Source: JBDKGD01 sp964645125 (lineage in GTDB: Bacteria; Patescibacteriota; Minisyncoccia; UBA6257; 2-01-FULL-56-20). Taken from it: a stretch of DNA of 55,978 nucleotides. The notes under the pieces are model-generated. The model was not told where the DNA came from. It saw only the letters and a list, made by a program, of their open reading frames with translations, and did not search any database. Where the stretch lies: NCBI GenBank assembly GCA_964645125.1, contig CAZXZC010000001.1, positions 1 to 55,978 of the forward strand, given 5' to 3'. The position numbers and the translations under genes were made by a program. Below are positions 1 through 8,365 of this stretch, one piece after another (position 1 is the first letter of the stretch; every line of letters begins with the position of its first letter).

Positions 1-291
1 GGTAGACCAAAAGCTGCGAACAAAATCGATGCCAAGCACTGATGTTGCAAGTAGTGCTAGTAAAAATACACTGAACGCTATCAAGAGGGGTGTTGTTTTG
101 AGTCGAAACTCCTTGTATGAGTACGCCAACACTATCCATACTCCAAAGACTATTTCAACGAGTCCTTGGAAAAAAAGGGTTTTGGAAAATATATAAGGGT
201 AGACTCCGTCGCGTAGGTAAAAAATTGGCGTGAGCGCTACTACCCCAATAATCCCCCATTCCAATATTGATACGAGTGTTTTTTTATTCAT
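1..291 (-). CDS. O-antigen ligase-like membrane protein, N-terminal part only
   Basis: This minus-strand reading frame starts at an ATG at 291 and runs off the left edge of the window, leaving 97 codons. The protein begins MNKKTLVSILEWGII and shows hydrophobic segments separated by short charged loops, ending in GIDFVRSFWST at the edge. A short hydrophilic stretch with Asp and Trp after the first few membrane helices also occurs in the O-antigen ligase-like protein at 45818-47164 (ADNPHGAIWSNFERGEG). That resemblance is the basis of the call. WaaL/PglL-type proteins move a finished glycan from a polyprenyl carrier to a lipid or protein acceptor outside the membrane. A Wzy polymerase or unrelated membrane protein is possible, because the diagnostic periplasmic loop lies outside the window. 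Confidence 0.55.
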   Translation of the reverse strand, partial: MNKKTLVSILEWGIIGVVALTPIFYLRDGVYPYIFSKTLFFQGLVEIVFGVWIVLAYSYKEFRLKTTPLLIAFSVFLLALLATSVLGIDFVRSFWST

Positions 292-299
292 TGATACTC

Positions 300-305
300 A
301 TTATT
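300..305 (-). promoter_or_regulatory. -10-like box 8 nt before the ATG at 291
   Basis: On the minus strand the hexamer AATAAT is followed by exactly 8 nt and then the ATG. This spacing would put the transcription start at or next to the start codon. There is no Shine-Dalgarno sequence. The same arrangement precedes htrA, the FkbM gene, gpmI and the holin-like gene. Confidence 0.4.
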
Positions 306-330
306 GTTCCGAAAAATGACCGTAAATACA

Positions 331-360
331 ACAACCCCCGCATTTGCATGCGGGGGTTGT
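331..360 (-). terminator. Hairpin terminator after the surface-protein gene
   Basis: A 13-bp perfect stem (331-343 with 348-360) closes a 4-nt loop. It lies 42 nt past the stop codon of the large surface-protein gene. On the minus strand a weak T-rich tail (TTGTATTT) follows. It separates that gene from the O-antigen ligase-like gene to its left. Confidence 0.7.
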
Positions 361-402
361 ATTTCACCAATGTTGTTACATTAGCTATTCCACCTCTGAA
401 GA

Positions 403-3400
403 CTATGAGCCTTGAGCGAATGAAATAGAGTTGATAACAATCGGAAGGCCAACGTTCGGCAAACTAATGTTTGCTGTACCTCCTGAGAGTGCATTGGTAT
501 AGGTAACATCGGTTGCACCGTTAATAGCCAAGTACAAGCTTTGTGATACACCGCTTGTTCCGGTATTGGTTGTGCCACCAGCACCCGACAACGTGTTTGA
601 TCGAATCTTGAATGTCTTCGTTGAACCTGGGTTCAATGGGAAGTTGCTCAAGTTAAAGGTCAAACTTGTCGTGGACGATGCTACAAAGGCGTAGGTTACC
701 TGCTTCTGGTCGTCAAAGATGACTACAGAAGAAGCGTTACCGAAGAATGCACTGCCTGACGGAGCCGTACCATTGATGGTTATGGTTACCGTGTTCAGCA
801 ATACACCCTGACCAGCTGCATCGGAAGCAAAGGTCAAGCTACCAAGATCATCGTTACCTGATTTTGATCGGTTTGATGATGTGCCCAATGGACTTGCAGT
901 TACCGTTACTTTACCACGCAATACAGTTATTGCATTAGCAACTGGCGTAGACAACGAGATTGCAGAAGTCGCATTTGAGGTATAGCCGAATGCTTTTACT
1001 GTTTCGCCAGCAAGTGAATCGTTATCGCTGTCGGTTGACGAGGCGATTTTGAACACGTGGGTGGTGTTATCAGTTGCAGCAGATGAGTCATAGGTTGATA
1101 CATCACCTTTCAATATCACCGTAACTGGAGTGTTTTGAGGTACTCGGAGCGGCGTATTGAAGTTGAAGTGATAGTAGTACCCAGGACCTGGGTTGCTGCT
1201 TGAGGCAGCAGTGCTTGCTGTATCAACAGAGCCCAATGGAGTCGTCAGATCGCTCGCCTTATAAATCTTAAGATTGTTAAAGGCGCCCTTCACTGAAGAT
1301 GTTGCTGCTACCTGTTGGAATACATTCAATTCCGTTATCTTCACATCCTCAACATTTGAGGTTTCAGTGAAGGTAAAGGCGGCCAATGTATTGCCTGTTG
1401 AACCCATGACCAATTGATTGGCTGCAGGGCTTTCGTTTGCAAGCGATACCTGTACCGTTGATTGACCGGCAATCACCACACCCTGGCCAGCAACAGTTGA
1501 AGACAATGAAATTGCATTCAACGAAGTTTGACCTGATGCAGAGATACCGCTGATAGAAGTAAGCACACTTACCGTGCTCGTAGGAGCGGTGCTTAAAATA
1601 TCACCATAGATGTCAACCAGCTTGGTTTGGCCTGCTGGAACATTAAAGCTGTTGCCAGAGAATGAGTAGACGCCGCCGCTTGAGACTGTGTTTTGCATTT
1701 GTCCGAGCTGCACGCCACCCACCATTACTTTCAAGTTCTGTAAGTAGGCAAAGGAGCCAACCGTTACAGTTACCGAAGATACATTTACACCCTCAGCTGA
1801 TGAAGCTGCGAATGAGTAGGAACCGATCTTACGGTTGCTTGAAGATGGGGTAATGTTCTGAGTACCAAGACCACTGCTTTTTGCCACCGTCAATGAGCTG
1901 GAAGCAAGCGACAAGCTCGCGCCAGTCACTGAACCACTTGAGGCAGTCTGTGATGAACTTAGGCCTTGCAAGTTGTTAGTGTTACCGGTCAAACGAGCCA
2001 ATACGGATGAGAAATCAGCTGTTGACTGAATATCACCACGCAATGACAACACGCGTGTGGTGTTAGCCGGCACGATGTAGTTAATTGGCGAGGTGCTGCT
2101 ACCGAAACAGTTTACTGCAGTTGAAGTTGACGCTGAGAAGTTACTGTCAGTACAGGTTACGCTGGTGGTCAATGAGTTGATTGTGGTACCAACTTGGCCG
2201 CCTGCATCGTCAGTGATGTTAAGGTTCTTAACATAGCTGTCGAGAGTTGCGCCAGTTCCACCAGTGAAGTTCAAACCGACACCAAGCCACTTTACCTTTA
2301 CTGGCTCACCCGCGGCGTAAATGTTGAATTTCGCCAAGGTAATACCACTCTGGCCCTTTGCAACATTACCGGTTGGGGTATCAGTTGCTTGAGTCACGGT
2401 GATTGAACCAGTCAAGATGGTAACTTGGGTACCAGTGTTTGATTGAGCTGAGACAGGAACGTTGTAGACAGAGTCTACGGCGTAGATGTCATATGAGTTC
2501 AAGATCTCAAACTGGAAGTTGTAGCTTGGGGAACCTGTGATGTCTGCAAATACCTGCACGTTGTTTGAACCAGTGTTCAAGGTTGCAGGAGCAGCAGACA
2601 AATCAAAGTACGCCGAGCCATCTGGTGACACAGAAGCCAATGGTGAACCGACAGTCGTGCCGTTTACCTTAAGGGTAACGTTGCGAATATCGGCTTTGTT
2701 GGCTGAACCGATCACCTTGAAATTGATACCTTTCAACCACTGCTTACTGTTGGTAGCGGTGATGTTCCAAGCGCCAACTAAGTTACCGGTTGTACCAGCT
2801 GTTACGTTGGTGGTTACCGAGCTAGAAGCCACGGTCAATGAACCAAGTGCTGGGTTGCTTACCGAGGTCACTGTGAAGGTGTTTCCGTTTAATGGGAAAG
2901 TACCTGCTGCAGTTACTGCGGCATTGTTTGCATCAACAGCAGACACGTCTGATGCTGAAGCGAACGCAAAGCCAACAGTGTTACCGGCTGACAAACCGGC
3001 TGATGGATCGATAGCGAGCCAAAGTTTGCGGGTTTGACCAGCAGCGACACTCCATCCCAAATTGCTGAAGACAATCTTACCAGCATTAAGTGATGTGTAC
3101 TGTGCTACTACTTTTCCGTTTTCAACCAAGTACGCGCCCGAGATTGAGCTGTCCGACAATACGCCGGTCTTTGTAAAGGTAAGCGTGTTGACGGTAACGC
3201 CACTGGCTGAGCCAGCAGTCAAGTTGACGGCCAATACTGGGACACGAGAAGCGGCGGCAGACGGACTTGAAATAAGTGAACCTGCTACCGGGTTATCCGA
3301 AGCCAAAGAGATCGAAAGGCCGCTGCCTGGAACTGGAGTGCCAGTGCCGGTGCCAGTACCTGTTCCGGTACCGGTACCAGTGCCTGCCATTGCGTTCAAA

Positions 3401-3795
3401 GCGGCGCGGGACTTAGGACCAACGAAACCTGCCGCAGGTGAGATACCTGCAGATGCCTGCCAAGCTGCTACTGCTGCTTTGGTCAATGAACCGAAATATC
3501 CGGTTGCGGCAACCTTCAAGAAGCCTTTGGAAATCAAGATGTTCTGCAAAGCGGTGACATCTGCGCCACGGCTACCAACGGTGAGGTCGCGGGTAAACGT
3601 GTATGAGCTGCCGCCGGTCATTGCACCACCTGAGGTTCCAAGCTGGCCTTGCAACGTTTGGATTTGAGCCAAAAGCGCGGCAATTTGAGCCTGAAGATCA
3701 GCGGTTGACTGAGCGTGTGCAACTGGCAAGAGTGATGGGGCTACCAATGACACGATGGTCATTGATGAGACCACTACTGAAGCTAGTTTATTCAT
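403..3795 (-). CDS. Large exported S-layer-like protein with peptidoglycan-binding domain
   Basis: A 1130-residue secreted protein, probably a structural cell-surface protein. Residues 1-28 form a signal peptide ending AHA before QS. Residues 31-52 are an Ala/Gln/Leu-rich helical stretch. Residues about 66-136 match the PG_binding_1 fold (TVGSRGADVTALQ, then YFGSLTKAAVAAWQ). A (Gly-Thr)8 linker follows at 138-153, then about 970 residues of Ser/Thr/Val/Gly-rich, beta-type sequence with loosely repeated modules, as in S-layer and adhesin proteins. There is no C-terminal membrane anchor and no LPXTG motif, so attachment is probably through the N-terminal domain. The architecture recurs in CPR bacteria (family knowledge). 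The very high Ser/Thr content makes it a plausible acceptor for the glycans made by the locus at 22989-47164, but that is inference. The long antisense frames across it are composition artefacts. Confidence 0.75.
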   Translation of the reverse strand: MNKLASVVVSSMTIVSLVAPSLLPVAHAQSTADLQAQIAALLAQIQTLQGQLGTSGGAMTGGSSYTFTRDLTVGSRGADVTALQNILISKGFLKVAATGYFGSLTKAAVAAWQASAGISPAAGFVGPKSRAALNAMAGTGTGTGTGTGTGTGTPVPGSGLSISLASDNPVAGSLISSPSAAASRVPVLAVNLTAGSASGVTVNTLTFTKTGVLSDSSISGAYLVENGKVVAQYTSLNAGKIVFSNLGWSVAAGQTRKLWLAIDPSAGLSAGNTVGFAFASASDVSAVDANNAAVTAAGTFPLNGNTFTVTSVSNPALGSLTVASSSVTTNVTAGTTGNLVGAWNITATNSKQWLKGINFKVIGSANKADIRNVTLKVNGTTVGSPLASVSPDGSAYFDLSAAPATLNTGSNNVQVFADITGSPSYNFQFEILNSYDIYAVDSVYNVPVSAQSNTGTQVTILTGSITVTQATDTPTGNVAKGQSGITLAKFNIYAAGEPVKVKWLGVGLNFTGGTGATLDSYVKNLNITDDAGGQVGTTINSLTTSVTCTDSNFSASTSTAVNCFGSSTSPINYIVPANTTRVLSLRGDIQSTADFSSVLARLTGNTNNLQGLSSSQTASSGSVTGASLSLASSSLTVAKSSGLGTQNITPSSSNRKIGSYSFAASSAEGVNVSSVTVTVGSFAYLQNLKVMVGGVQLGQMQNTVSSGGVYSFSGNSFNVPAGQTKLVDIYGDILSTAPTSTVSVLTSISGISASGQTSLNAISLSSTVAGQGVVIAGQSTVQVSLANESPAANQLVMGSTGNTLAAFTFTETSNVEDVKITELNVFQQVAATSSVKGAFNNLKIYKASDLTTPLGSVDTASTAASSSNPGPGYYYHFNFNTPLRVPQNTPVTVILKGDVSTYDSSAATDNTTHVFKIASSTDSDNDSLAGETVKAFGYTSNATSAISLSTPVANAITVLRGKVTVTASPLGTSSNRSKSGNDDLGSLTFASDAAGQGVLLNTVTITINGTAPSGSAFFGNASSVVIFDDQKQVTYAFVASSTTSLTFNLSNFPLNPGSTKTFKIRSNTLSGAGGTTNTGTSGVSQSLYLAINGATDVTYTNALSGGTANISLPNVGLPIVINSISFAQGS
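3337..3384 (-). repeat. (Gly-Thr)8 hexanucleotide repeat inside the surface-protein gene
   Basis: Eight consecutive Gly-Thr codon pairs (GGN ACN) form an imperfect 6-nt tandem repeat between the peptidoglycan-binding domain and the beta-rich body. Unit changes would stay in frame and only alter the linker length. Third-codon positions vary, so the array is partly degraded as DNA while the peptide repeat is kept. Confidence 0.9.
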
Positions 3796-3933
3796 TTTTT
3801 ATAAATTCGAAACGACAAAATTTTTTACATAAGGATACGACGCAATCACGTCGCACGACCTTGAAAATTCCGCACCCTAACTTGAAAGCCTATTCGACTC
3901 ATGCCGTAGGATGCGAATAACCTAATATAATAA

Positions 3934-3956
3934 AAACCTCGCAAAGCGCGAGGTTT
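3934..3956 (-). terminator. Intrinsic terminator after the structured RNA candidate
   Basis: A 9-bp stem AAACCTCGC / GCGAGGTTT (3934-3942 with 3948-3956) has a 5-nt loop and, on the minus strand, runs into TTTTTATTATAT. It is a textbook Rho-independent terminator for minus-strand transcripts. It lies between the structured element at 3963-4075 and the surface-protein gene. An outer stem, 3917-3925 with 3964-3972, can also form. It competes with the long stem of the upstream element. Confidence 0.75.
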
Positions 3957-3962
3957 CTATTA

Positions 3963-4075
3963 CTTAGGTTATATCAGGGAACTTCCCACTATACTATTAC
4001 AATCCGATTGGATAGAAATACGTGAAGCGTTTTGATGCTTCTGTACCCAACTGAACTTCCCTCATATAACCTAAG
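3963..4075 (-). ncRNA. Candidate structured RNA or leader element, class unknown
   Basis: This is the main content of the 392-nt gap 3796-4187. The ends form a 23-nt inverted repeat (3963-3985 with 4053-4075) with only two mismatches, both G opposite G in the minus-strand RNA. Inside, GAAGC/GCTTC (around 4024-4042) and TTGGGTA/TATCCAA pairings can extend a rod-like fold. An intrinsic terminator follows directly on the minus strand. Either this is a free-standing small RNA of about 145 nt (hairpin body plus terminator), or it is a leader/attenuator for the surface-protein gene 138 nt further on. A 6S-like RNA was considered because of the long rod, but no family signature could be confirmed. 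The rest of the gap, 4076-4187 and 3796-3916, shows only small hairpins. Confidence 0.45.
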
Positions 4076-4187
4076 ATGTTGCTTCCTGCCTCACACACGA
4101 AACAACACGTTCTTAAAAATCTAACCACTATAAAGGATCAACTACTACACTGAAGAAAACGGAGAAATCACTGAAAAGTTACCTATT

Positions 4188-4904
4188 CTATAGTGGCTTC
4201 ATCCGATAGAAGCTGAATGGACCACCTCCCCCAACCCGCTCTACAACCTCCTGGTCGATAAGCTTTTGTAAATCATAGCGAATGGTACGTTCGCTTACAT
4301 CCGGCAAATGCTCCATAAGATCCTTCAAACGGCAATTGCCGAGTTCTGCTATCTTTTCTATGATTGCCGTTTGCCGTTTATCGGCTTCGGGAGTCTGAAT
4401 TTGTTCTTCCTGGGACTCTTGCTGTTGGCTTATAACCTCCTCTTTTTTTTCAATAACCGAAACGACTTCATGCGTTACTACTGATGCTTCTTGCTTATGT
4501 ACCTGCTGCTTTTGCTCTTCAAACAACGAGACCGGAGATGCTATGCCAAAAGAAATGTGCACAGGCTCTTTAGTTTGACGAACGCCTTCGTGTGCATGTG
4601 TTATTTCATGAAGGTCTTTTTGGAGCTTGTCGCACTCCACAAGTAAACTTTGAGCGTTTTCTGGGTGAATAACGGTCGCATCCTTTGCGAGTTCAATAAG
4701 ATATCCAATAAATACTAGCTGTGATGAAGCACGCGCCTGTTCACGACTCGCGAGTGCTTCTAGGTAAATTATGCTGTGTTTTTTGAGGTAATCGGCAAAT
4801 AGGTTGTCCGGCATAACGGCGGCAACCTTTATACAGGCTTGGCAAAACAAGAAGCTTCGGCGCATTGAAGAGGCAAAATTACTACCTGCTACGGCGTTCT
4901 GCAT
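4188..4904 (-). CDS. Winged-helix (DeoR-like) transcriptional regulator
   Basis: A 238-residue protein. The last 60 residues form a DeoR-type winged helix: RQTAIIEKIAELG, then the recognition-helix region VSERTIRYDLQKLIDQ, then a glycine-rich wing (VGGGGPFSFYRM). The first 100 residues are helical and Cys/Ala-rich (FLFCQACIK) with no family I recognise. The middle (about 120-180) is Gln/Glu-rich and probably unstructured. The ATG at 4904 was chosen because the frame further upstream only mirrors the membrane-protein gene on the same strand. No ligand domain typical of sugar-responsive DeoR proteins is visible. Its targets are unknown; the structured element and the surface-protein gene lie directly downstream. 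Confidence 0.7.
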   Translation of the reverse strand: MQNAVAGSNFASSMRRSFLFCQACIKVAAVMPDNLFADYLKKHSIIYLEALASREQARASSQLVFIGYLIELAKDATVIHPENAQSLLVECDKLQKDLHEITHAHEGVRQTKEPVHISFGIASPVSLFEEQKQQVHKQEASVVTHEVVSVIEKKEEVISQQQESQEEQIQTPEADKRQTAIIEKIAELGNCRLKDLMEHLPDVSERTIRYDLQKLIDQEVVERVGGGGPFSFYRMKPL

Positions 4905-4975
4905 ATAGAATATATATGCTTTATTATGCCTCAAAATGGGCTGTTTTGTCAATATTTTAGGGTCTTTGCCGATTA

Positions 4976-5626
4976 CTACCCATCCTTCTCTTGATTGGCT
5001 GGCTGAAACCAAGGTTTTTGCACTAGAAACCAGGTGCACGCCACCATACCCCAAAACCCAATGGCGAGCTGCCATTGGGGTTGCAATGGTAACAGTACGA
5101 GTACCTGTAATAGCTGCCAGATCAATCCTCCGGCTACTATTGCTGCTGCTAGGCTCATTGCATGTGAAGCTCCCGAATCCACTGACTCGCTCTCTTGTTG
5201 TAGTACCCAGACAACCGCCATAAACCATACGGCGAGTATAGTTGTTGAGATTGTGTTTAGAGGGTTTAAAAATGGTTGTGGTATTTGTAGCCAGATTGTG
5301 AGGGCGGCACCGCATGCTACGTAGTAGCCAAACTGGAGCCATTCGCCTGTTTTTACTCCGTACTCTTTATGAATCAAAATCGCTAGTGTGGCTATGACTA
5401 CTAGTGCCTTTGTAATTGCGGGAATTGAAATAAATGCCAAGAGTAAAAGCCCCGCCACGGCTGGTATATACGCGCGCAGGGAGGATCGCGGTATCACTAA
5501 ACATACCGCAGCGACCATACTCGCAATAACAGGACTCAGCACAAGAAATGCGCCACAAACAGCCGCTGCCTTAGCGACTAAAAACCAGGGAACCTGCCTT
5601 GCCGTTAATTTTAACTTTATCGCCAT
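4976..5626 (-). CDS. Polytopic membrane protein of unknown function
   Basis: A 216-residue protein with about six hydrophobic segments and a basic N-terminus (MAIKLKLTARQVPW), consistent with an integral inner-membrane protein. I recognise no family. The chosen start overlaps the 3' end of clpB by 56 nt. It has GGAG about 10 nt upstream, but those bases also encode ClpB, so a later start is possible. The overlap suggests co-transcription with clpB and perhaps translational coupling. That would place it under heat-shock control, by inference. Confidence 0.55.
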   Translation of the reverse strand: MAIKLKLTARQVPWFLVAKAAAVCGAFLVLSPVIASMVAAVCLVIPRSSLRAYIPAVAGLLLLAFISIPAITKALVVIATLAILIHKEYGVKTGEWLQFGYYVACGAALTIWLQIPQPFLNPLNTISTTILAVWFMAVVWVLQQESESVDSGASHAMSLAAAIVAGGLIWQLLQVLVLLPLQPQWQLAIGFWGMVACTWFLVQKPWFQPANQEKDG

Positions 5627-8228
5627 CTTTTACTTCTCCTCGTATTATCTTATCAGCCAATGCATCTAAAATCATCTTTTGCATTAAACGCTTTAACGGA
5701 CGAGCTCCATAGTCAGAATCAAACCCATGCTCTACTAAATACGTGCGAGCAGGAGCATCGAGCAGTAATTGAATGCGTCGATCACCAAGACGGTTCTGAA
5801 TAGTCTTGAGCTGAATATCTACAATGTGCTCTAAATCTCTTTGGGTTAACGGATTAAATACCACGATATCATCAATGCGGTTTAGGAATTCTGGGCGAAA
5901 TTGACCGCGAAGCGCTTCGAGTGTTTTTGCTTTAAATGACTCAAGCTGATTCGCGTCTTGAGAACCTGTTGCGTGAAAACCGAGCTCTGCGGCGGCCTTT
6001 AAGTACTGACTGCCGACATTTGAAGTCATGATGATAATACAGTTTTTGAAATTCACAATCTTGCCCTTACTATCGGTGAGTCGGCCGTTATCGAGCACTT
6101 GTAAGAGTAGGTTGAACACTTCTGGATGTGCTTTTTCTATTTCATCAAACAAGATGAGGCTGTATGGTCGATGACGCACAATTTCGGTAAGCTGACCCCC
6201 TTCTTCGTGTCCCACATATCCTGGGGGCGAACCGACTAAACGGCTGGTGGCATGGCGTTCCATAAACTCCGACATATCAATCCGCACTAGTGCTTTTTCA
6301 TCGTTGAACATAAACTCGGCGAGTGCCTTGGCGAGTTCGGTTTTACCAACGCCGGTTGGCCCTAGGAACATAAAGCTCCCTAATGGCTTGTTTACATCGG
6401 ATAAGCCTGCCCGCGCACGCCGAAGGGCGTACGAGACTGCTGATATTGCTTCTTGCTGACCGATCACACGACTCGCCAAAACTTCTTCTATTTTTTGCAA
6501 TTTTTCGCTTTCGGTTTCCAGCATTCGATGGAGCGGGATACCTGTCCATTGAGCCACAACCGAGGCAACGTCTTCTTTATCTACTGCTTCTTTCAAGAAT
6601 TTTTCAGTTGGCCGTGGGGCTGCTTTTGTTTTTTTGCGCGAAGACGAACCGGTGCCAAAATTTCGTTTTTCAAATAGATCGAAATCTTTTTGGGCTTGTG
6701 GTAACGCACCGTATACAATTTGCGCCACGCGTTCTAAATCTCCTGCTCGCTCAGCAGTTTCTACCTCGCGCTTTAATGTATCGATTTTTTGGCGAAGCTG
6801 GTGCAATGTTTCGAATTTTATTTTCTCAGCGCGCCATTGGGCAGACAAATTCTCGTCTTCTTCTTTTAAATGCGTAACTTGCACTTCTATTTCTTTCAAG
6901 CGACTTGCTGATTTTTCGGGACTTTCCTTTGAAAGTGCTTGGCGTTCAACCTCAAGCTTGGTGATATCGTGGCGAATTCTATCTATTTCTTGTGGCAGGC
7001 TTTCGCTTTCCAAGCGGCGCGCGGCCGCGGCTTCGTCGATGACATCAACCGCCTTGTCTGGTAAAAAGCGGTCGCTAATATAGCGTGCGCTTAAATTGAC
7101 CGCTTCAACAATAGCTTCGTCACTAATGCGCATACCGTGGTGAATTTCGTATTTTTCTTTCAAGCCCCGCAAAATTGCGATGCTGTCTTCAATACTTGGC
7201 TCATCCACCATAATAGGGGCGAATCGGCGCTCAAGTGCTGAGTCTTTTTCTATATAGCGCTGGTACTCACGAATGGTGGTAGCACCAATGGCATGAAGCT
7301 CACCGCGCGCAAGGGCTGGCTTTAATAAATTGGAAGCATCAACAGCTCCTTCGGCAGCGCCTGCGCCAACTATGGTGTGGATTTCATCGATAAACAAAAT
7401 TATTTTGCCGCTAGAATTTTTTACCTCTTTCATAAATGCCTTCAAACGATCTTCAAATTCACCACGAAACTTGGTGCCAGCGATGAGTAAGCCCAGATCG
7501 AGCATTAGCAGTTGCTTATCTTTTAACGGCTCAGGAACGTCGCCAGTGACGATGCGCTGCGCCAACCCCTCGACAATTGCGGTTTTTCCGACACCTGGCT
7601 CACCAATAAGGACCGGATTATTTTTTGTACGACGAGAGAGTACCTGAATTACGCGGCGCAACTCATTGTCACGCCCAATAACCGGATCGAGTTGACCAGC
7701 TTTGGCACGATCGGTCATGTTGATAGAATACTTTTCGAGTATCTGAAATTTGGTTTCTGGTGTTTCGTCGGTAATGCGCACCGTACCACGCAGCTGTACC
7801 AATGTGCGGAAGAGCGCGTCGCGGCGAACGCCAAACTGCTGCAAGAATGTGCCGGCAACAGATGGAATATCCATCATGGCAAGGAGCATGTGTTCGCACG
7901 AAGTGTACTCGTCTTTTTGGGCGGTTGCTACTTTGGTAGCGCCATCAAGCACGCGCATGAGCTCTTGCGATAAATACAGCTGACCAACCGACGACTCGCC
8001 TGTTGCCTGCGGAAGACGATCCAGTTCAGTTTGAATTTGTTGAAACAGACTCTCAAGATTCACCCCTACACGCATAAGCATTGGCTGGACTAACGAATGG
8101 GAGTCTTGCACGAGTGCATACAACAAGTGCAAACTTTGCAACTCGCCATGGTGTTTTACCGCGGCTTGTTCCTGTGCGTTTTGTAGTGCTTCTTGCGCCT
8201 TAATGGTAAACCGGTGGAAATTTGGCAT
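5571..8228 (-). CDS. clpB: ATP-dependent disaggregase ClpB
   Basis: An 885-residue AAA+ chaperone that pulls aggregated proteins apart, normally together with DnaK. Residues 1-145 are the Clp N-domain (MPNFHRFTIKAQEAL). The first ATPase has Walker A GEPGVGKT at 209-216 and Walker B ILFIDE near 275. A long coiled-coil middle domain spans roughly 400-540 and includes ERAGDLERVAQIVYG, the ClpB-type signature. The second ATPase has GPTGVGKT near 620 and LILFDEIEKAHPE. The length and the full middle domain favour ClpB over ClpC or ClpA, and no IGF/L loop for ClpP was noticed. Upstream are a CIRCE operator and two possible promoters, so HrcA-controlled heat-shock expression is expected. The hrcA gene is not in the window. 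Confidence 0.95.
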   Translation of the reverse strand: MPNFHRFTIKAQEALQNAQEQAAVKHHGELQSLHLLYALVQDSHSLVQPMLMRVGVNLESLFQQIQTELDRLPQATGESSVGQLYLSQELMRVLDGATKVATAQKDEYTSCEHMLLAMMDIPSVAGTFLQQFGVRRDALFRTLVQLRGTVRITDETPETKFQILEKYSINMTDRAKAGQLDPVIGRDNELRRVIQVLSRRTKNNPVLIGEPGVGKTAIVEGLAQRIVTGDVPEPLKDKQLLMLDLGLLIAGTKFRGEFEDRLKAFMKEVKNSSGKIILFIDEIHTIVGAGAAEGAVDASNLLKPALARGELHAIGATTIREYQRYIEKDSALERRFAPIMVDEPSIEDSIAILRGLKEKYEIHHGMRISDEAIVEAVNLSARYISDRFLPDKAVDVIDEAAAARRLESESLPQEIDRIRHDITKLEVERQALSKESPEKSASRLKEIEVQVTHLKEEDENLSAQWRAEKIKFETLHQLRQKIDTLKREVETAERAGDLERVAQIVYGALPQAQKDFDLFEKRNFGTGSSSRKKTKAAPRPTEKFLKEAVDKEDVASVVAQWTGIPLHRMLETESEKLQKIEEVLASRVIGQQEAISAVSYALRRARAGLSDVNKPLGSFMFLGPTGVGKTELAKALAEFMFNDEKALVRIDMSEFMERHATSRLVGSPPGYVGHEEGGQLTEIVRHRPYSLILFDEIEKAHPEVFNLLLQVLDNGRLTDSKGKIVNFKNCIIIMTSNVGSQYLKAAAELGFHATGSQDANQLESFKAKTLEALRGQFRPEFLNRIDDIVVFNPLTQRDLEHIVDIQLKTIQNRLGDRRIQLLLDAPARTYLVEHGFDSDYGARPLKRLMQKMILDALADKIIRGEVKDGDKVKINGKAGSLVFSR

Positions 8229-8240
8229 TGCTATGTAAGT

Positions 8241-8246
8241 ATTATA
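8241..8246 (-). promoter_or_regulatory. Second, CIRCE-independent -10 box of clpB
   Basis: A perfect TATAAT lies 12 nt before the clpB ATG on the minus strand, with no good -35 box. It would yield a nearly leaderless transcript and lies clear of the CIRCE operator, so it could give basal expression. Confidence 0.35.
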
Positions 8247-8270
8247 CGAAACATCGCTGGTTTTTCTTTC

Positions 8271-8298
8271 ATTTTAATAGAATTAGCACTCCAGTCAA
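8271..8298 (-). promoter_or_regulatory. Candidate CIRCE-overlapped promoter of clpB
   Basis: On the minus strand, TTGACT (8293-8298) is separated by 16 nt from TAAAAT (8271-8276). The -35 box lies inside the spacer of the CIRCE inverted repeat, so bound HrcA would block RNA polymerase. The transcript leader would be about 35-40 nt. Confidence 0.6.
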
Positions 8299-8309
8299 TA
8301 GAGTGCCAA
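8283..8309. promoter_or_regulatory. CIRCE operator (HrcA binding site)
   Basis: TTAGCACTC, a 9-nt spacer and GAGTGCCAA match the CIRCE consensus (TTAGCACTC-N9-GAGTGCTAA) at 17 of 18 arm positions with the canonical spacing. It lies 54 nt upstream of clpB. CIRCE is the site for the heat-shock repressor HrcA (established knowledge). Confidence 0.93.
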
Positions 8310-8365
8310 TTTAGTATTAACGAATTGAAGAACATTTTGTGGCTTTTACTCATAAGTAATAGGCC

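Noticed and set aside
2537..3667. Long plus-strand open frames opposite the surface-protein gene
   Set aside because: They result from the repetitive Thr/Val/Ser/Gly codons of the real gene. They have no start signals and no recognisable domains.
403..3795. Possible CRISPR array or tandem repeats in the surface-protein region
   Set aside because: The similarity between modules is at protein level and irregular. No direct repeats with constant spacers were seen here or elsewhere in the window.
3963..4075. Identification of the structured element as 6S, SRP or RNase P RNA
   Set aside because: No SRP tetraloop motif and no RNase P core were found. A 6S-like rod is possible but could not be supported, so it is left unclassified.
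4905..5342. Upstream extension of the winged-helix regulator frame
   Set aside because: It only mirrors the membrane-protein gene on the same strand and has no protein-like character; the ATG at 4904 is used instead.
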